Shown: in pieces, positions 9,432 to 17,838 of the stretch
Numbering within the stretch: position 1 is the first letter of the stretch
Layout of the letters: every line of letters begins with the position of its first letter
Assembly (NCBI GenBank): GCA_034411995.1
Contig: DAOUME010000026.1
Coordinates: forward strand, 1,054,001-1,118,000
Reading direction: 5' to 3'
Length of the DNA stretch: 64,000 bases
From: JAUVXJ01 sp034411995
Lineage (GTDB): Bacteria > Chloroflexota > Anaerolineae > UBA7937 > B3-Chlor
Position numbers and translations under genes: made by a program
Notes under the pieces: model-generated
Seen by the model: the letters and a program-made list of their open reading frames with translations, nothing else
Database searches by the model: none
Told to the model about the DNA's origin: nothing

Positions 9432-10556
9432 TCACTGGATGACGAACAGTTCTTCAGTGTCCGCATAGTCAGTGAGTATCTCAGACCCATCCTCGGTGAT
9501 CAGGATGAGATCCTCCACCTGGAAGCCACCCAAGTCCTCGAACAAGATGACCGGTTCGATGCAGATCAGCATGCTAGGTCGCAGCTCTTCCTTGTTGAAA
9601 GGCTGCAGCATGGGCACTTCGTGGCCGGCAAAACCGAAACCGTGACCAGCGTGCGGCCCGAAGTATTCGATCCCGAAGTCCGCATAAGCCTGACGGCAGC
9701 ACTCGAAAACGTCACAACCGCGCACACCGGGGCGCATGAATTCGACGGCTTTCCTCTGGACCTGCCAGACCTTGCTGTATGTGTCCTTTTGTGCGTCGTT
9801 CGCGCCACCCACCACGGCCATGCGAGCTACGTCCGAGCCATACCCGTTCCATATGGCCCCAAAGTCCACGCGAACCAAATCTCCAGGCTCCAGGCGGCGC
9901 TCACGTGCAGATGGATGAGCTTGGGAGCTGTGATCGCCCGCAGCCAGAATCGCGAAGTCGATGTCGGTCGCACCATAGAGCGCAACCTTGTCCTTCATCG
10001 CCGTGAGGACCGCTCGCTCCGTGTCGCCGATCTTCGCCTCCTGGAAGGCCTCCAGTATGGCGCGCTCGGTCGCCAGGCCAGCTTCCCGGTATCTCTCGAT
10101 CTCGCCCGGAGTTTTGATGCTCCTCGCATACTCGAAGACCTTGTCGGCAGCACCGATCTTCGCCTTGGGAAGCGCCTCTACCAGCTCCTCGAAATACATG
10201 GCCGTGAGGTGTCTCTTTTCGATGCCGATGCGTCCACTGGCGAATCCCTTCTCCTTGAGAACCTCCACTAGCAGGGAAACAGGTGACTGAGCGAACTCCA
10301 CGTACGAGCGCACGTCCTTGATCCACGACTCGTCCCTGGCCAGGCTTTCCTCGATGTTGCAGACGAGGAGAGCATCCTCACCCTTCTTGGGCAGCACGGT
10401 GAGGGCCAGCCGATCGGGGATGGACACCTGGGTTTGGATATGAGCACCAGACGTGTACAACACGTTGTGCAGTGAGGTAGCCACGACGACATCGAACCCG
10501 CTTTGGTCCAGTTGCCGCTGGAACTCCTCCACGTTCATCAGCTTCTCTTTGGTCAC
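9432..10556 (-). CDS. M24 family metallopeptidase (Xaa-Pro dipeptidase/aminopeptidase P-like)
   Basis: A 374-residue cytoplasmic peptidase with an N-terminal creatinase-like domain (about 1-140) and a pita-bread catalytic domain. All five dinuclear metal ligands of the family can be seen: Asp231 (VRVDFGA), Asp242 (YGSDVAR), His305 (GHGFGFAGHE), Glu334 (ICIEPV) and Glu348 (FQVEDL). Such enzymes remove N-terminal residues before Pro or cleave Xaa-Pro dipeptides; some relatives act on creatine or other amides. The GTG start at 10556 has GGAGG about nine bases upstream. It lies between the solute-binding protein and the permeases, an arrangement that ties uptake to hydrolysis. A truncated paralogue lies at 1-370. 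Confidence 0.9.
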   Translation of the reverse strand: MTKEKLMNVEEFQRQLDQSGFDVVVATSLHNVLYTSGAHIQTQVSIPDRLALTVLPKKGEDALLVCNIEESLARDESWIKDVRSYVEFAQSPVSLLVEVLKEKGFASGRIGIEKRHLTAMYFEELVEALPKAKIGAADKVFEYARSIKTPGEIERYREAGLATERAILEAFQEAKIGDTERAVLTAMKDKVALYGATDIDFAILAAGDHSSQAHPSARERRLEPGDLVRVDFGAIWNGYGSDVARMAVVGGANDAQKDTYSKVWQVQRKAVEFMRPGVRGCDVFECCRQAYADFGIEYFGPHAGHGFGFAGHEVPMLQPFNKEELRPSMLICIEPVILFEDLGGFQVEDLILITEDGSEILTDYADTEELFVIQ

Positions 10557-10618
10557 GTCCTATCGCCTCCTGGAAGCAAGACTGCATCCATGCACTCAAT
10601 CTCTGACTATGGTGAGCG

Positions 10619-10653
10619 GTTGACGGGCGCCTTCCATAGGGGCGCCCGTCAAC
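10619..10653 (-). terminator. long intercistronic hairpin after SBP copy 2
   Basis: A perfect 13-bp inverted repeat (10619-10631 with 10641-10653, stem GTTGACGGGCGCC, 9-base loop) lies between the stop of the solute-binding protein and the M24 peptidase start. No U-run follows on the minus strand. It mirrors the hairpin at 2900-2939 after the other solute-binding protein. Confidence 0.7.
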
Positions 10654-10690
10654 TTCAGTTCGCCGGGTTTACCGGCGCCTGTGACCTCGC

Positions 10691-12316
10691 CTACTCGACG
10701 AGATCGGTCTCGGTCAACACAATCTGCTGTGCCGGGTGCGGCACGAAACCCTGCACGCGATCACTGATCCCATACGGGGCCGGCTGTTGCAGCAGGAAGA
10801 TGGAGGGCGTCTCCTCCTTGAGGATCTCGGCCATGCGCCAGTAGGCTTGCTTCCGCGTCTCCTCATCCATGCTCGTCTTGGCAATCAGGAACTGCTGATC
10901 GTACTCGTCATTGTGCCAGCGGCTCCAAGCCTGCGTAGAGCTGAACCACTGCATGGCCTGGGCCGGATTGCCGTAACTGTACCAGCCTACGTAGATCATG
11001 TCCACGTCGCTGACAGGATTGGTGAGATACTCCACGAAGATAGCCAGCTCGGCCACGGTCAAGTCAACGTCCACTCCCACGTCGGCCAGCATGTCCTTGG
11101 CAGCGATGCACACATCCCTGTCCACGAAGTACTTCCCTACAGGACAGGCCATCGACAGGGTCAGGCCGTCGGGATACCCCGCCTCGGCCAGCAGTCGCTT
11201 TGCCTCGTCTGGATCGTAGGGCGTCTGTTCGATGTTGGGGTTGTACCCGAACACGGTCGGGCTCAGTTGCTGTCCGCTGAGGGCACCGCGTCCGCCCATC
11301 AACCCCTGCCACAGCGCCTCTTTGTCGATGGCATAATCCAGAGCTTTGCGCAGCGTCGGGTTGTCGGCCAACACGCTCCCAGACTCCGGCAGACAACTCA
11401 GGAAGAACTGCAGAGTAAGCTCCTCAGCAGCATATTCCATGTGTATGCCGGGCTCGTCCTCCACTACAGGGATCAGGTCCAGCGGTACTTGCACCGCGAT
11501 GTCGATCTCCCCCGCCTGGAGCGCAGCAACCCTGGTGGCCGGCTCGGGAATCTGCTTCCACAGCACGCCGTCGAGCGCCACTCTGCCGCCCCACCAGTCG
11601 TCGTAGGCCTTCAACTCCAGATAGTCATCGGCCACGAAATCCACGAACTCGAAGGGACCGGTTCCCACCGATGCCTCGATGAGCCCGTCCAGGCCGACTT
11701 CCTCGGTGTACTTCGGCGGCATGATGTAGACGTCCGACACAAACCACGGAAGATCTGGCCACGGAGCCGACGTGTGGAAATTCACCGTGTAGTCATCCAC
11801 GACTTCGACCTCATCTATGAGGACGATGTTGCCCCTGATGGGCCAGGCTCGCTCCTCGTCCAGGGCGATGTCGAAACTGTACTTGACGGCATCCGCGGTG
11901 AAGTCCTCTCCATTGTGGAACTTGACGCCTTCCCGCAGTTTGAACTGCCAAGTCGTGTCATCGAGCATCTCCCAGGAAGTGGCCAGCGAGGGCAGTACGC
12001 TACCGTCGTGGGCGTGCCACGTGAGGCCCTCATAGATCTGCGATATCTGGATGTCGCACGGGCCCATCCCACCAGAGACCTCTATGGACATCGCAGGGCA
12101 AGCCTGAGCTGTGGCGATGCGGATAATCTTGGGCTCCGAGGGCGCTGCGGTCGGCGCAGGAGCCGTCGTTGCTGCGGGTGCCGTCGTGGGTGCGGGTGCA
12201 GTGGTGGCCTCTTCCTCTGGCGGTGCCGCTGGCACCGGCGTGCCGCAAGCGGTCACCAGGAGCACGACGACAAGCAGCACGTTCGTCAGCAGCAACCATC
12301 GCTTGTTTAGTGGCAT
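10691..12316 (-). CDS. family 5 extracellular solute-binding lipoprotein (DppA/OppA type, copy 2)
   Basis: This is the lipid-anchored receptor of the second peptide-type importer, about 541 residues. It starts MPLNKRWLLLTNVLL, has the lipobox VTAC at about residue 24, then a long Ala/Pro/Thr repeat linker and the SBP_bac_5 domain. Typical motifs are WQFKLREGVKFHNGEDFTAD and LRKALDYAIDKEALW. ATG at 12316 has GGGAGG upstream; the longer frame from 12337 lacks a site and would disturb the signal peptide. It is only distantly similar to copy 1 in the binding domain, suggesting different ligands. It is the first structural gene below the regulator at 12489, on the same strand. Confidence 0.93.
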   Translation of the reverse strand: MPLNKRWLLLTNVLLVVVLLVTACGTPVPAAPPEEEATTAPAPTTAPAATTAPAPTAAPSEPKIIRIATAQACPAMSIEVSGGMGPCDIQISQIYEGLTWHAHDGSVLPSLATSWEMLDDTTWQFKLREGVKFHNGEDFTADAVKYSFDIALDEERAWPIRGNIVLIDEVEVVDDYTVNFHTSAPWPDLPWFVSDVYIMPPKYTEEVGLDGLIEASVGTGPFEFVDFVADDYLELKAYDDWWGGRVALDGVLWKQIPEPATRVAALQAGEIDIAVQVPLDLIPVVEDEPGIHMEYAAEELTLQFFLSCLPESGSVLADNPTLRKALDYAIDKEALWQGLMGGRGALSGQQLSPTVFGYNPNIEQTPYDPDEAKRLLAEAGYPDGLTLSMACPVGKYFVDRDVCIAAKDMLADVGVDVDLTVAELAIFVEYLTNPVSDVDMIYVGWYSYGNPAQAMQWFSSTQAWSRWHNDEYDQQFLIAKTSMDEETRKQAYWRMAEILKEETPSIFLLQQPAPYGISDRVQGFVPHPAQQIVLTETDLVE

Positions 12317-12488
12317 CGTTTTCCTCCCTATTCTCAAGTGTTGGGGATACTAGACAGCGACACCTGGCCAGGGTACAAGAGCTTTTTCTGATCCTCCCTT
12401 CCACGCTCCGTGTGATGGAAGACAGACGGCACTCACCATGAACATAAGCGCTCCCCTCTGGCACAGCAAGGGCTGCGATCGTCTCGCA

Positions 12489-13202
12489 TCAGCCCGTACC
12501 GGCGGCTTGCGCGTCTTCTCGCTCTATCTCGCGCAGGTAGTTGTAGATCGTCTTCCGGGTGACGCCCAGCCGATTGGCGACGATGACCGCCGAGTTTCTC
12601 ACCTGAAAGGCACCCCTGCCATCCAGGAAGTTCACCACTTCGAGCCTCTGATCTTTGGTCATCTCGTCTGCGGGGGTCCCCATCCGATACTCGCATTCGG
12701 CGATGAGTGTGTCGATGAGATCTCCCAGGTCAGCCACGTGGGCTTCGCTCAGGTCTGTTCGCGCATCGCCAGGCGCCAGATCCCGACTGAACTCGCGCAG
12801 CGCCAGCATAGGGGTCACGTCCAGGTTGATGCAAAAGCCGCCGCAAATCTCACCCCGGTCGTCCCTCAGCCACAAACTCGCGCTCCTGAGAGTCTTCCCA
12901 CTCTCGGTGTAGGTCGTGTAGTTGAGCAGAGGCTGCGTCTGCCCCCGCCGCAGCATCTCCAACCCCAGATCGGTCATCATCCCACCCGGGCGCCTTCCAG
13001 TGACGTTGCCCTGAAGCCACACTATCGAGTGTTCGAGATCGCTCGTGTCGTGGATCACTACCTCACACCACTTACCCAGCAGTGAGGTGATGGCCATCCC
13101 GACATCCTTCAACAACCCGAGAGTTCCGGGCCCCAGTCGTTCACTGATCTCCGACTCCGGAAGAGCCCCCTCCCCACCCTCAGACACCTTGTACTCCTCC
13201 AT
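12489..13202 (-). CDS. YheO/DauR-type transcriptional regulator (PAS + C-terminal HTH)
   Basis: A 237-residue DNA-binding protein with a YheO-like PAS domain (about residues 26-140, including WCEVVIHDTSDLEHSIVWL and GEICGGFCINLD) and a C-terminal helix-turn-helix (IVANRLGVTRKTIYNYLREI, about 205-230). The family includes DauR, which controls D-arginine catabolism, and other amino-acid-linked regulators. ATG at 13202 has GGGAGG upstream. It is transcribed toward the peptide uptake island and away from the cupin and ornithine cyclodeaminase genes. A perfect consensus promoter at 13512-13540 whose -35 box overlaps a CACA-N3-TGTC dyad suggests autoregulation. The ligand is unknown; arginine, ornithine or proline derivatives are a guess from context. 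Confidence 0.85.
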   Translation of the reverse strand: MEEYKVSEGGEGALPESEISERLGPGTLGLLKDVGMAITSLLGKWCEVVIHDTSDLEHSIVWLQGNVTGRRPGGMMTDLGLEMLRRGQTQPLLNYTTYTESGKTLRSASLWLRDDRGEICGGFCINLDVTPMLALREFSRDLAPGDARTDLSEAHVADLGDLIDTLIAECEYRMGTPADEMTKDQRLEVVNFLDGRGAFQVRNSAVIVANRLGVTRKTIYNYLREIEREDAQAAGTG

Positions 13203-13325
13203 TATTCCCTCGCCTCCCACCCATACCTGGCTTGTTGCCAGGCTCATTGCGCTCCAGGATGATCCCGCATTTGTCACGGCTGGTCAACGGCCCTCAAGCC
13301 CGCGTCCTGCATCGCTACACTGATG

Positions 13326-13336
13326 CACATTCTGTG
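13326..13336. promoter_or_regulatory. operator-like dyad E
   Basis: CACA-TTC-TGTG is a perfect inverted repeat with a 3-base centre, and the most symmetrical of four related sites between the regulator and the cupin gene. Confidence 0.5.
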
Positions 13337-13453
13337 TACAAATGCCAACAAACGGATCTCTTTGTGCCCGTCAGTGCAACTGCACAGCCAACGAGGAGCA
13401 CTCTCCCCCCGGCGCTGGCACCGCCTGTGAACTCACCGCGAGTCAAGGATTTA

Positions 13454-13464
13454 CACAGACTGTC
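13454..13464. promoter_or_regulatory. operator-like dyad B
   Basis: CACA-GAC-TGTC followed by AA. It matches the site at 13528 outside the centre and lies 74 bases from it, about seven helical turns. Confidence 0.55.
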
Positions 13465-13511
13465 AAATATGATTGGACCTACGGCTTGTGAATCCGCCTG
13501 TTTTGCCGTCC

Positions 13512-13540
13512 ATTATAGCACCACTTTCACAATTTGTCAA
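13512..13540 (-). promoter_or_regulatory. sigma70 promoter of the YheO-type regulator
   Basis: On the minus strand the sequence reads TTGACA, 17 bases, TATAAT, a perfect consensus pair. Start of transcription would be near 13505. The -35 hexamer is embedded in the dyad at 13528-13538, so a protein bound there would block RNA polymerase. Confidence 0.8.
13528..13538. promoter_or_regulatory. operator-like dyad A over the -35 box
   Basis: CACA-ATT-TGTC, overlapping the -35 hexamer of the regulator promoter. This position predicts repression, most simply autorepression by the adjacent regulator. Confidence 0.6.
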
Positions 13541-13627
13541 GCATCCGCACCGAATCGGCTCCCGGCGCGGGCTCCACGGCCAGATTCTCCCCGACCGAAC
13601 GTGATCTACCCGCACTGGCAAGACCTT

Positions 13628-13638
13628 CACATATTGTC
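13628..13638. promoter_or_regulatory. operator-like dyad C upstream of the cupin promoter
   Basis: CACA-TAT-TGTC lies ten bases upstream of the plus-strand -35 hexamer at 13649, a position suited to activation, or to looping with the site at 13528. Confidence 0.55.
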
Positions 13639-13648
13639 CATGGGGAAC

Positions 13649-13677
13649 TTGACGAGCTTCCTCATTTGTGCTAAGAT
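13649..13677 (+). promoter_or_regulatory. promoter of the cupin gene
   Basis: TTGACG, 17 bases, TAAGAT on the plus strand, placing the transcript start about 20 bases before the ATG at 13706. It is divergent from the regulator promoter. Confidence 0.6.
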
Positions 13678-13705
13678 AGAAGAAGAAACGACGAGGTTAC
13701 CGAAG

Positions 13706-14048
13706 ATGATAAAGCAGCACTACCTTGAGGTCGCTCCCGAGGTATTCGCGGAGACACCGGGAGCTAGCCTGCGCTGGGTCATAGGCGAGCAGGAGGGTGC
13801 ACCGCACTTCGCGATGCGGGTTGGAGAGCTCCAGGAGGGAGCCTCGACTCCCTTGCACTCCCACGATTTCGAACACGAGGTCTTCGTGCTCAGCGGACTA
13901 GGGAAAGTGTTTGGGGGTAGCCAGGAGCTGGTCGTGCGAGAAGGAGACGCTGTCTTCATCCCCCCCCATGGAAGAGCATCGCTTCGTGAATCAAGGCCAT
14001 GATCCGTTCCGCTTCATTTGCTGCATCCCGCTCCCCGGCGAGAAGTGA
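13706..14048 (+). pseudogene. small cupin protein broken by a C8 frameshift
   Basis: The ATG at 13706 (GAGG upstream) opens a cupin_2 protein with the metal-site motif HSHDFEHEVFVLSG. In the sequence as given the frame runs to 14002 and ends in unrelated residues after FIPP. Dropping one C from the run of eight at 13960-13967 restores the expected continuation (PPMEEHRFVNQG) and a natural end ICCIPLPGEK at 14048, giving 113 residues, a typical length. Either one base was inserted in the homopolymer, or this is a sequencing or assembly error, or the gene is phase-variable. Small cupins of this kind often isomerise or stabilise small metabolites. It stands between the regulator and the ornithine cyclodeaminase gene. 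Confidence 0.85.
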
Positions 14049-14203
14049 CCGGGGCAGGAAGGGATCAGCAGCCGGCGGACGTCCCCGGCACGCAGTGATC
14101 ACCCGCCACAGAGTTCGGGGCCCTGAGCCTCGACCTATTTTGTCGTCGCCGATTACAGTAGTACAGAACTGATAGACCACACAGCTAGCTAAGGAGGCCA
14201 CAG

Positions 14204-15190
14204 ATGGCAACGCTACTTACAGAGGATGACGTCAGAAGCGTCCTGACCATGACCGACACCGTCGAGGTGGTGGAGGAAGCCTTTCGTCAGTATGCACTCG
14301 GCACCGTCCAGGTGCCGTTGAGGATCGGCGTCAAGATCCCCGCACACAACGGCTTCCACGGTGTGATGCAGGCATATGTCGGGGGCGACTCTGACTCCCT
14401 GGCCGTGAAGACAGGATCGATGTACAGCGAGAACCCTGCCAAGCACGGACTGCCCGGTATCATCCTCTACGTTCTGCTCTACGACACCACCAATGGTACT
14501 CTCCTGGCCCTCATGGGCGGCAATCACCTCACGGCCATGCGTACTGCTGCCATCTGCGGAGTGGGCACCAAGTACCTTGCACGTGCGGATGCCGAGGTGC
14601 TGGGTTTGTTTGGCGCCGGCGTTGAAGCGCGGACTCAGGTTCTGGCCATCAACGAGGTCAGACCTCTCAAGAAAGTCAAGGTCTTCGATCCTGTCCCAGG
14701 CAAGGCCGCTAGTCTCGCTGAGGAGGTGGCCGCAGCCACAGGCATCGAGATAGTTGCCGTCGACGACCCCAGGGAGGCTGTAGCCAATTGCGACGTGGTC
14801 TCCACGACCACCAGCTCCCCTGCGCCGGTGTTCGAAGGAAAGTGGCTCGAGGACGGCACTCACGTCAATGCCATAGGCTCCCATTCTCCCGACGTCCAGG
14901 AGCTGGATAGTGACACGGTGGCCCGCGCCAAGCTGGTGGTGGACAGCAAGGAAGCGGTTCTCGCCGAGGCCGGAGATCTCATCGTCCCCATCAAGGAGGG
15001 CCGTATCTCCGAGGCTCACATTCATGCTGAGCTGGGCGAATTGATCACCGGCACCAAGCAAGCACGCTCCTCGGAGAGCGAGATCACACTGTTCAAGACC
15101 GTGGGGCTCGCCCTTCAGGACGCCGCCGCCGCTTCCAGGACGTATCAGCTCGCAAGAGAGCAGGGCGTAGGCACAGAAGTCGTTTTCTGA
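14204..15190 (+). CDS. ornithine cyclodeaminase / mu-crystallin family protein
   Basis: A 328-residue NAD(P)-dependent enzyme of the ornithine cyclodeaminase, alanine dehydrogenase and ketimine reductase family. The N-terminal substrate domain has VKTGSMYSENPAKHGLPG, and the Rossmann domain has GLFGAGVEARTQ with the typical GGNHLTAMRTAA ahead of it. Members convert ornithine to proline plus ammonia, or reduce imino acids. Paired with proline-type peptidases and RidA nearby, a role in proline, ornithine or arginine breakdown is attractive but not proved. AAGGAGG stands seven bases before the ATG at 14204. The cupin gene precedes it on the same strand. Confidence 0.88.
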   Translation: MATLLTEDDVRSVLTMTDTVEVVEEAFRQYALGTVQVPLRIGVKIPAHNGFHGVMQAYVGGDSDSLAVKTGSMYSENPAKHGLPGIILYVLLYDTTNGTLLALMGGNHLTAMRTAAICGVGTKYLARADAEVLGLFGAGVEARTQVLAINEVRPLKKVKVFDPVPGKAASLAEEVAAATGIEIVAVDDPREAVANCDVVSTTTSSPAPVFEGKWLEDGTHVNAIGSHSPDVQELDSDTVARAKLVVDSKEAVLAEAGDLIVPIKEGRISEAHIHAELGELITGTKQARSSESEITLFKTVGLALQDAAAASRTYQLAREQGVGTEVVF

Positions 15191-15426
15191 GACTCTGCCC
15201 TCCGCGCCAGGCGTCCTGCCACCCATCGAGCCTTCTCTCGTGGCTGAGCCCACGGCTCGCGCGGCCGCAGCCCCTGTTGCGTGCCCCAGAAGCGGTGTAC
15301 GGTGGTCTCTTGTCCTACGGTATCCGCCCTGGGCAAGACAACGAGAGCAGCATAGCCGACTCGGCAAGCAGGCTCGAAAAGCGGCCAGACTCTGTGGGGC
15401 TGGTCCGACGTGATGGAGTAATCACG

Positions 15427-15918
15427 GTGACAAGACTGGTCGTTCGAGAAGAACTCTGCAGCGGCTGCCGCGCCTGCCAGGTGGCCTGTGTAGCCAGGCA
15501 CGCAGGCCTCTTCGGCGTCTACACCGCTCGCCTCCGGATCATCAAGAACGAAGCTCTGGGAACGGACCGTCCTCAAGTATGCCGGCAGTGCGGAAGGGCT
15601 CCGTGCGTAGCCGCCTGTCCCACCGGTGCCCTCCACAAGGACGAGACGACCTCCGCCGTCATTCTGAACGCAGAGGCCTGCACCGGGTGTGCGAAGTGCC
15701 TGGAGGCCTGCCCTTTCGGGGTGATTAGCCTGCACCCGCAGACCAACCTACCCCTCATCTGCGACCTATGCGCTGGCAAACCGGCCTGCACCCAGAGATG
15801 CCCCACCGGCGCCATCTCTTATGGAGATCTGCCGCCGGAGTCCGACAGACCTCCAGCGAGGCACCTGGTGAGACCCGACCCTGCATCTCTTCGGCTCCGA
15901 CCCGAAGACCAGGCGTGA
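15427..15918 (+). CDS. polyferredoxin-type 4Fe-4S electron-transfer subunit
   Basis: A 163-residue iron-sulfur protein with sixteen cysteines arranged for four [4Fe-4S] clusters: CSGCRACQVAC, CRQCGRAPCVAACP, CTGCAKCLEACP and CDLCAGKPACTQRCP. It resembles the HycB/DmsB/AOR-partner family that passes electrons to or from a catalytic subunit. The frame is open from 15277, but GTG at 15427 has GGAG eight bases upstream and begins directly before the first cluster motif. It ends just before the aldehyde:ferredoxin oxidoreductase gene (about 20 bases), so the two proteins very likely form a complex or a dedicated electron pair. Confidence 0.88.
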   Translation: MTRLVVREELCSGCRACQVACVARHAGLFGVYTARLRIIKNEALGTDRPQVCRQCGRAPCVAACPTGALHKDETTSAVILNAEACTGCAKCLEACPFGVISLHPQTNLPLICDLCAGKPACTQRCPTGAISYGDLPPESDRPPARHLVRPDPASLRLRPEDQA

Positions 15919-15936
15919 CGGTCGCTTGCTCCAGCG

Positions 15937-17838
15937 ATGGTGAAGAACATGTCCAGGCTTAGCTACGGCGGCTCGGTGCTGCAAGTAGATCTCACCGAGG
16001 GGGCCTCCCTTCGTCAGCCTACTGAGGAGAGCCTGACGCGCTCCTTCCTGGGCGGACGAGGGCTCAACGTCAGGCGTCTCTGGGACGAGATCGCCCCTCA
16101 CTCCGACCCCCTCTCCCCCGCCAACGTCTTGATCTTCGGCGTCGGTCCCCTGGTGGGGACCCTCTTCCCGGGCGGAGCACGGATCAATGTCACCGCCATG
16201 TCGCCACACACGGGCATCCTGGGTGATTCCAACGTCGGCGGCTTCTTTGGCCCGGAGCTCAAGTTCACCGGACACGACCAGCTACTCATCAAGGGCCGCG
16301 CCGACCACCCCGTCTATCTCTGGATCAGGGACGACCAAGTCGAGCTCCGCGACGCGCGAGAGCTATGGGGTCGCGACGTATGGGACACTACCCTGGCCAT
16401 ACGGCAAGACCTGGGGGATGTCGAGGTGCAGGTTGCCACCATCGGCCAGGCAGCCGAGAACGGGGTCAGTTTCGCAAGCATCTTCGTCAACCTCAGCCGG
16501 GCCCTGGGCAGAACTGGCATGGGTGCGGTCATGGCGGCAAAGAATCTCAAGGCCGTAGCTGTCCGGGGCACGAAGCTTTTCCCCGTGGCGGACATGGCCC
16601 GCTTCAAGGAGATCGTGGAGCGACTGGACACCCTCATCTATCAACACCCAGAATACGAGCTGCGCGTTCGCCTGGGCACCACCAAGCTGATGAAGGCCCT
16701 CAACGGCATCGGCGCCCTTCCCACGCGCCACTTTCAGCAGGGTCGCTTCGAAGACGCCGAAAGAGTCAGCGGGGAGGCTATCGAACGACTGTACAAGGTC
16801 AAGAGTAAAGCCTGCTTCGCCTGCACCATCCCCTGCAGCCGCTTCCTGGTCGTCGACGACCCTCGCTTCCCCAATCTCCGGCTGGAGGGCCCGGAGTATG
16901 AACCCCTCGCTGGCTTCACCGCCCGCGTTGGCAACAGCGACCTGGCGCTGGCACTGAAGTGCATAGACCTGGCCAACCGCTACGGCATGGACGCCATCAG
17001 TCTGTCGGAGGCCATCTCCTGGGCCATGGAGTGCCACCAGCGAGGGCTCCTGTCCTCTGAGGAAGCCGACGGCCTGGACCTCACCTGGGGTAACGGCGAC
17101 GCCATCCTCTCCCTCGTGCACAAAGTGGCCCACAGGGAAGGCTTCGGAGGCGTGCTGGCAGACGGCGTAAAGAAAGCGGCACAGCGCCTGGGAAAGGGAT
17201 CCGAGGAACTCGCCATGGAAGGCAAGGGCCTGGAGGTCTTCCAGGCCGATCCGCGAGCCATCAAGGCCTACGGCCTGGGCAACGCCGTGGCCAGTCGCGG
17301 CGCGGATCACTTGCGCTCAGAACCCTGGTTCGAGCTCTCCAACGATCCCCAGGAAGGCATCCGCCGCTACGGCATCGCAGAGACCGCCTTCCCCCTGGAG
17401 AGCCGAGGCAAGGGTCTCGTGGTCAAACACTTCGAGGAGATGGCCGCCGTCGCGGATTCCCTCGGTGTGTGCAAGAACACCTACAACAACATGGAGGTGC
17501 TCTCCTGGGACGACACCGCGGAACTGCTCCAGGCCGCCACCGGCTGGGATATCACCGGCCACGAGGTGCAGCGCATCGGAGAGCGCATCGTGAACCTGGA
17601 GCGGCTGCTCATCGCCCGCGAAGGCGTCACCCGCGAGGACGATTACCTGCCGCGACGTTTCCTCCAGGAGCCCATGCCGGAAGGGAGCGGGCCCAGCACC
17701 GGCTCCGTTCTGGAGTTGGACACCATGCTCGACGAGTACTATCGTTCTCGCGGCTGGGACCCCGGTACAGGGCTGCCCACCACTGACAAGCTCAGGGAAC
17801 TGGGCTTGCCCTGGAGGCTCGATGAAGGAGGCGATTGA
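15937..17838 (+). CDS. aldehyde:ferredoxin oxidoreductase family protein
   Basis: A 633-residue tungsten- or molybdenum-pterin oxidoreductase. The N-terminal AOR domain (GGSVLQVDLTEG, then FLGGRGLNVRRLWDE and PHTGILGDSNVGGFFGPELK) is followed by the all-helical domains. Cluster ligands Cys293, Cys296 and Cys300 (CFACTIPC) and a distant Cys512 (GVCKN) fit the single [4Fe-4S] site of the family. AORs oxidise aldehydes to acids or reduce acids using low-potential electrons. A second ATG at 15949 has GGTGA upstream and may be the true start. It is flanked by its ferredoxin partner and, overlapping by one base, a tandem TIGR04076-like protein. The aldehyde is unknown. Confidence 0.92.
   Translation: MVKNMSRLSYGGSVLQVDLTEGASLRQPTEESLTRSFLGGRGLNVRRLWDEIAPHSDPLSPANVLIFGVGPLVGTLFPGGARINVTAMSPHTGILGDSNVGGFFGPELKFTGHDQLLIKGRADHPVYLWIRDDQVELRDARELWGRDVWDTTLAIRQDLGDVEVQVATIGQAAENGVSFASIFVNLSRALGRTGMGAVMAAKNLKAVAVRGTKLFPVADMARFKEIVERLDTLIYQHPEYELRVRLGTTKLMKALNGIGALPTRHFQQGRFEDAERVSGEAIERLYKVKSKACFACTIPCSRFLVVDDPRFPNLRLEGPEYEPLAGFTARVGNSDLALALKCIDLANRYGMDAISLSEAISWAMECHQRGLLSSEEADGLDLTWGNGDAILSLVHKVAHREGFGGVLADGVKKAAQRLGKGSEELAMEGKGLEVFQADPRAIKAYGLGNAVASRGADHLRSEPWFELSNDPQEGIRRYGIAETAFPLESRGKGLVVKHFEEMAAVADSLGVCKNTYNNMEVLSWDDTAELLQAATGWDITGHEVQRIGERIVNLERLLIAREGVTREDDYLPRRFLQEPMPEGSGPSTGSVLELDTMLDEYYRSRGWDPGTGLPTTDKLRELGLPWRLDEGGD

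Larger units (their letters stand above)
13203..13505 (-). other. long untranslated leader of the regulator gene
   Basis: If transcription starts near 13505 as the promoter predicts, the regulator message has a leader of roughly 300 bases. It contains two of the four dyads (13326-13336, 13454-13464). No convincing small reading frame or known riboswitch is seen. Confidence 0.45.

Noticed and set aside
9144..10271. Plus-strand frame of 375 codons
   Set aside because: It is antisense to the M24 peptidase with all metal ligands intact; no motif in the frame itself.
10736..12310. Long plus-strand frame of 524 codons
   Set aside because: It runs antisense to the solute-binding protein, has no domain and mirrors the codon bias of the real gene.
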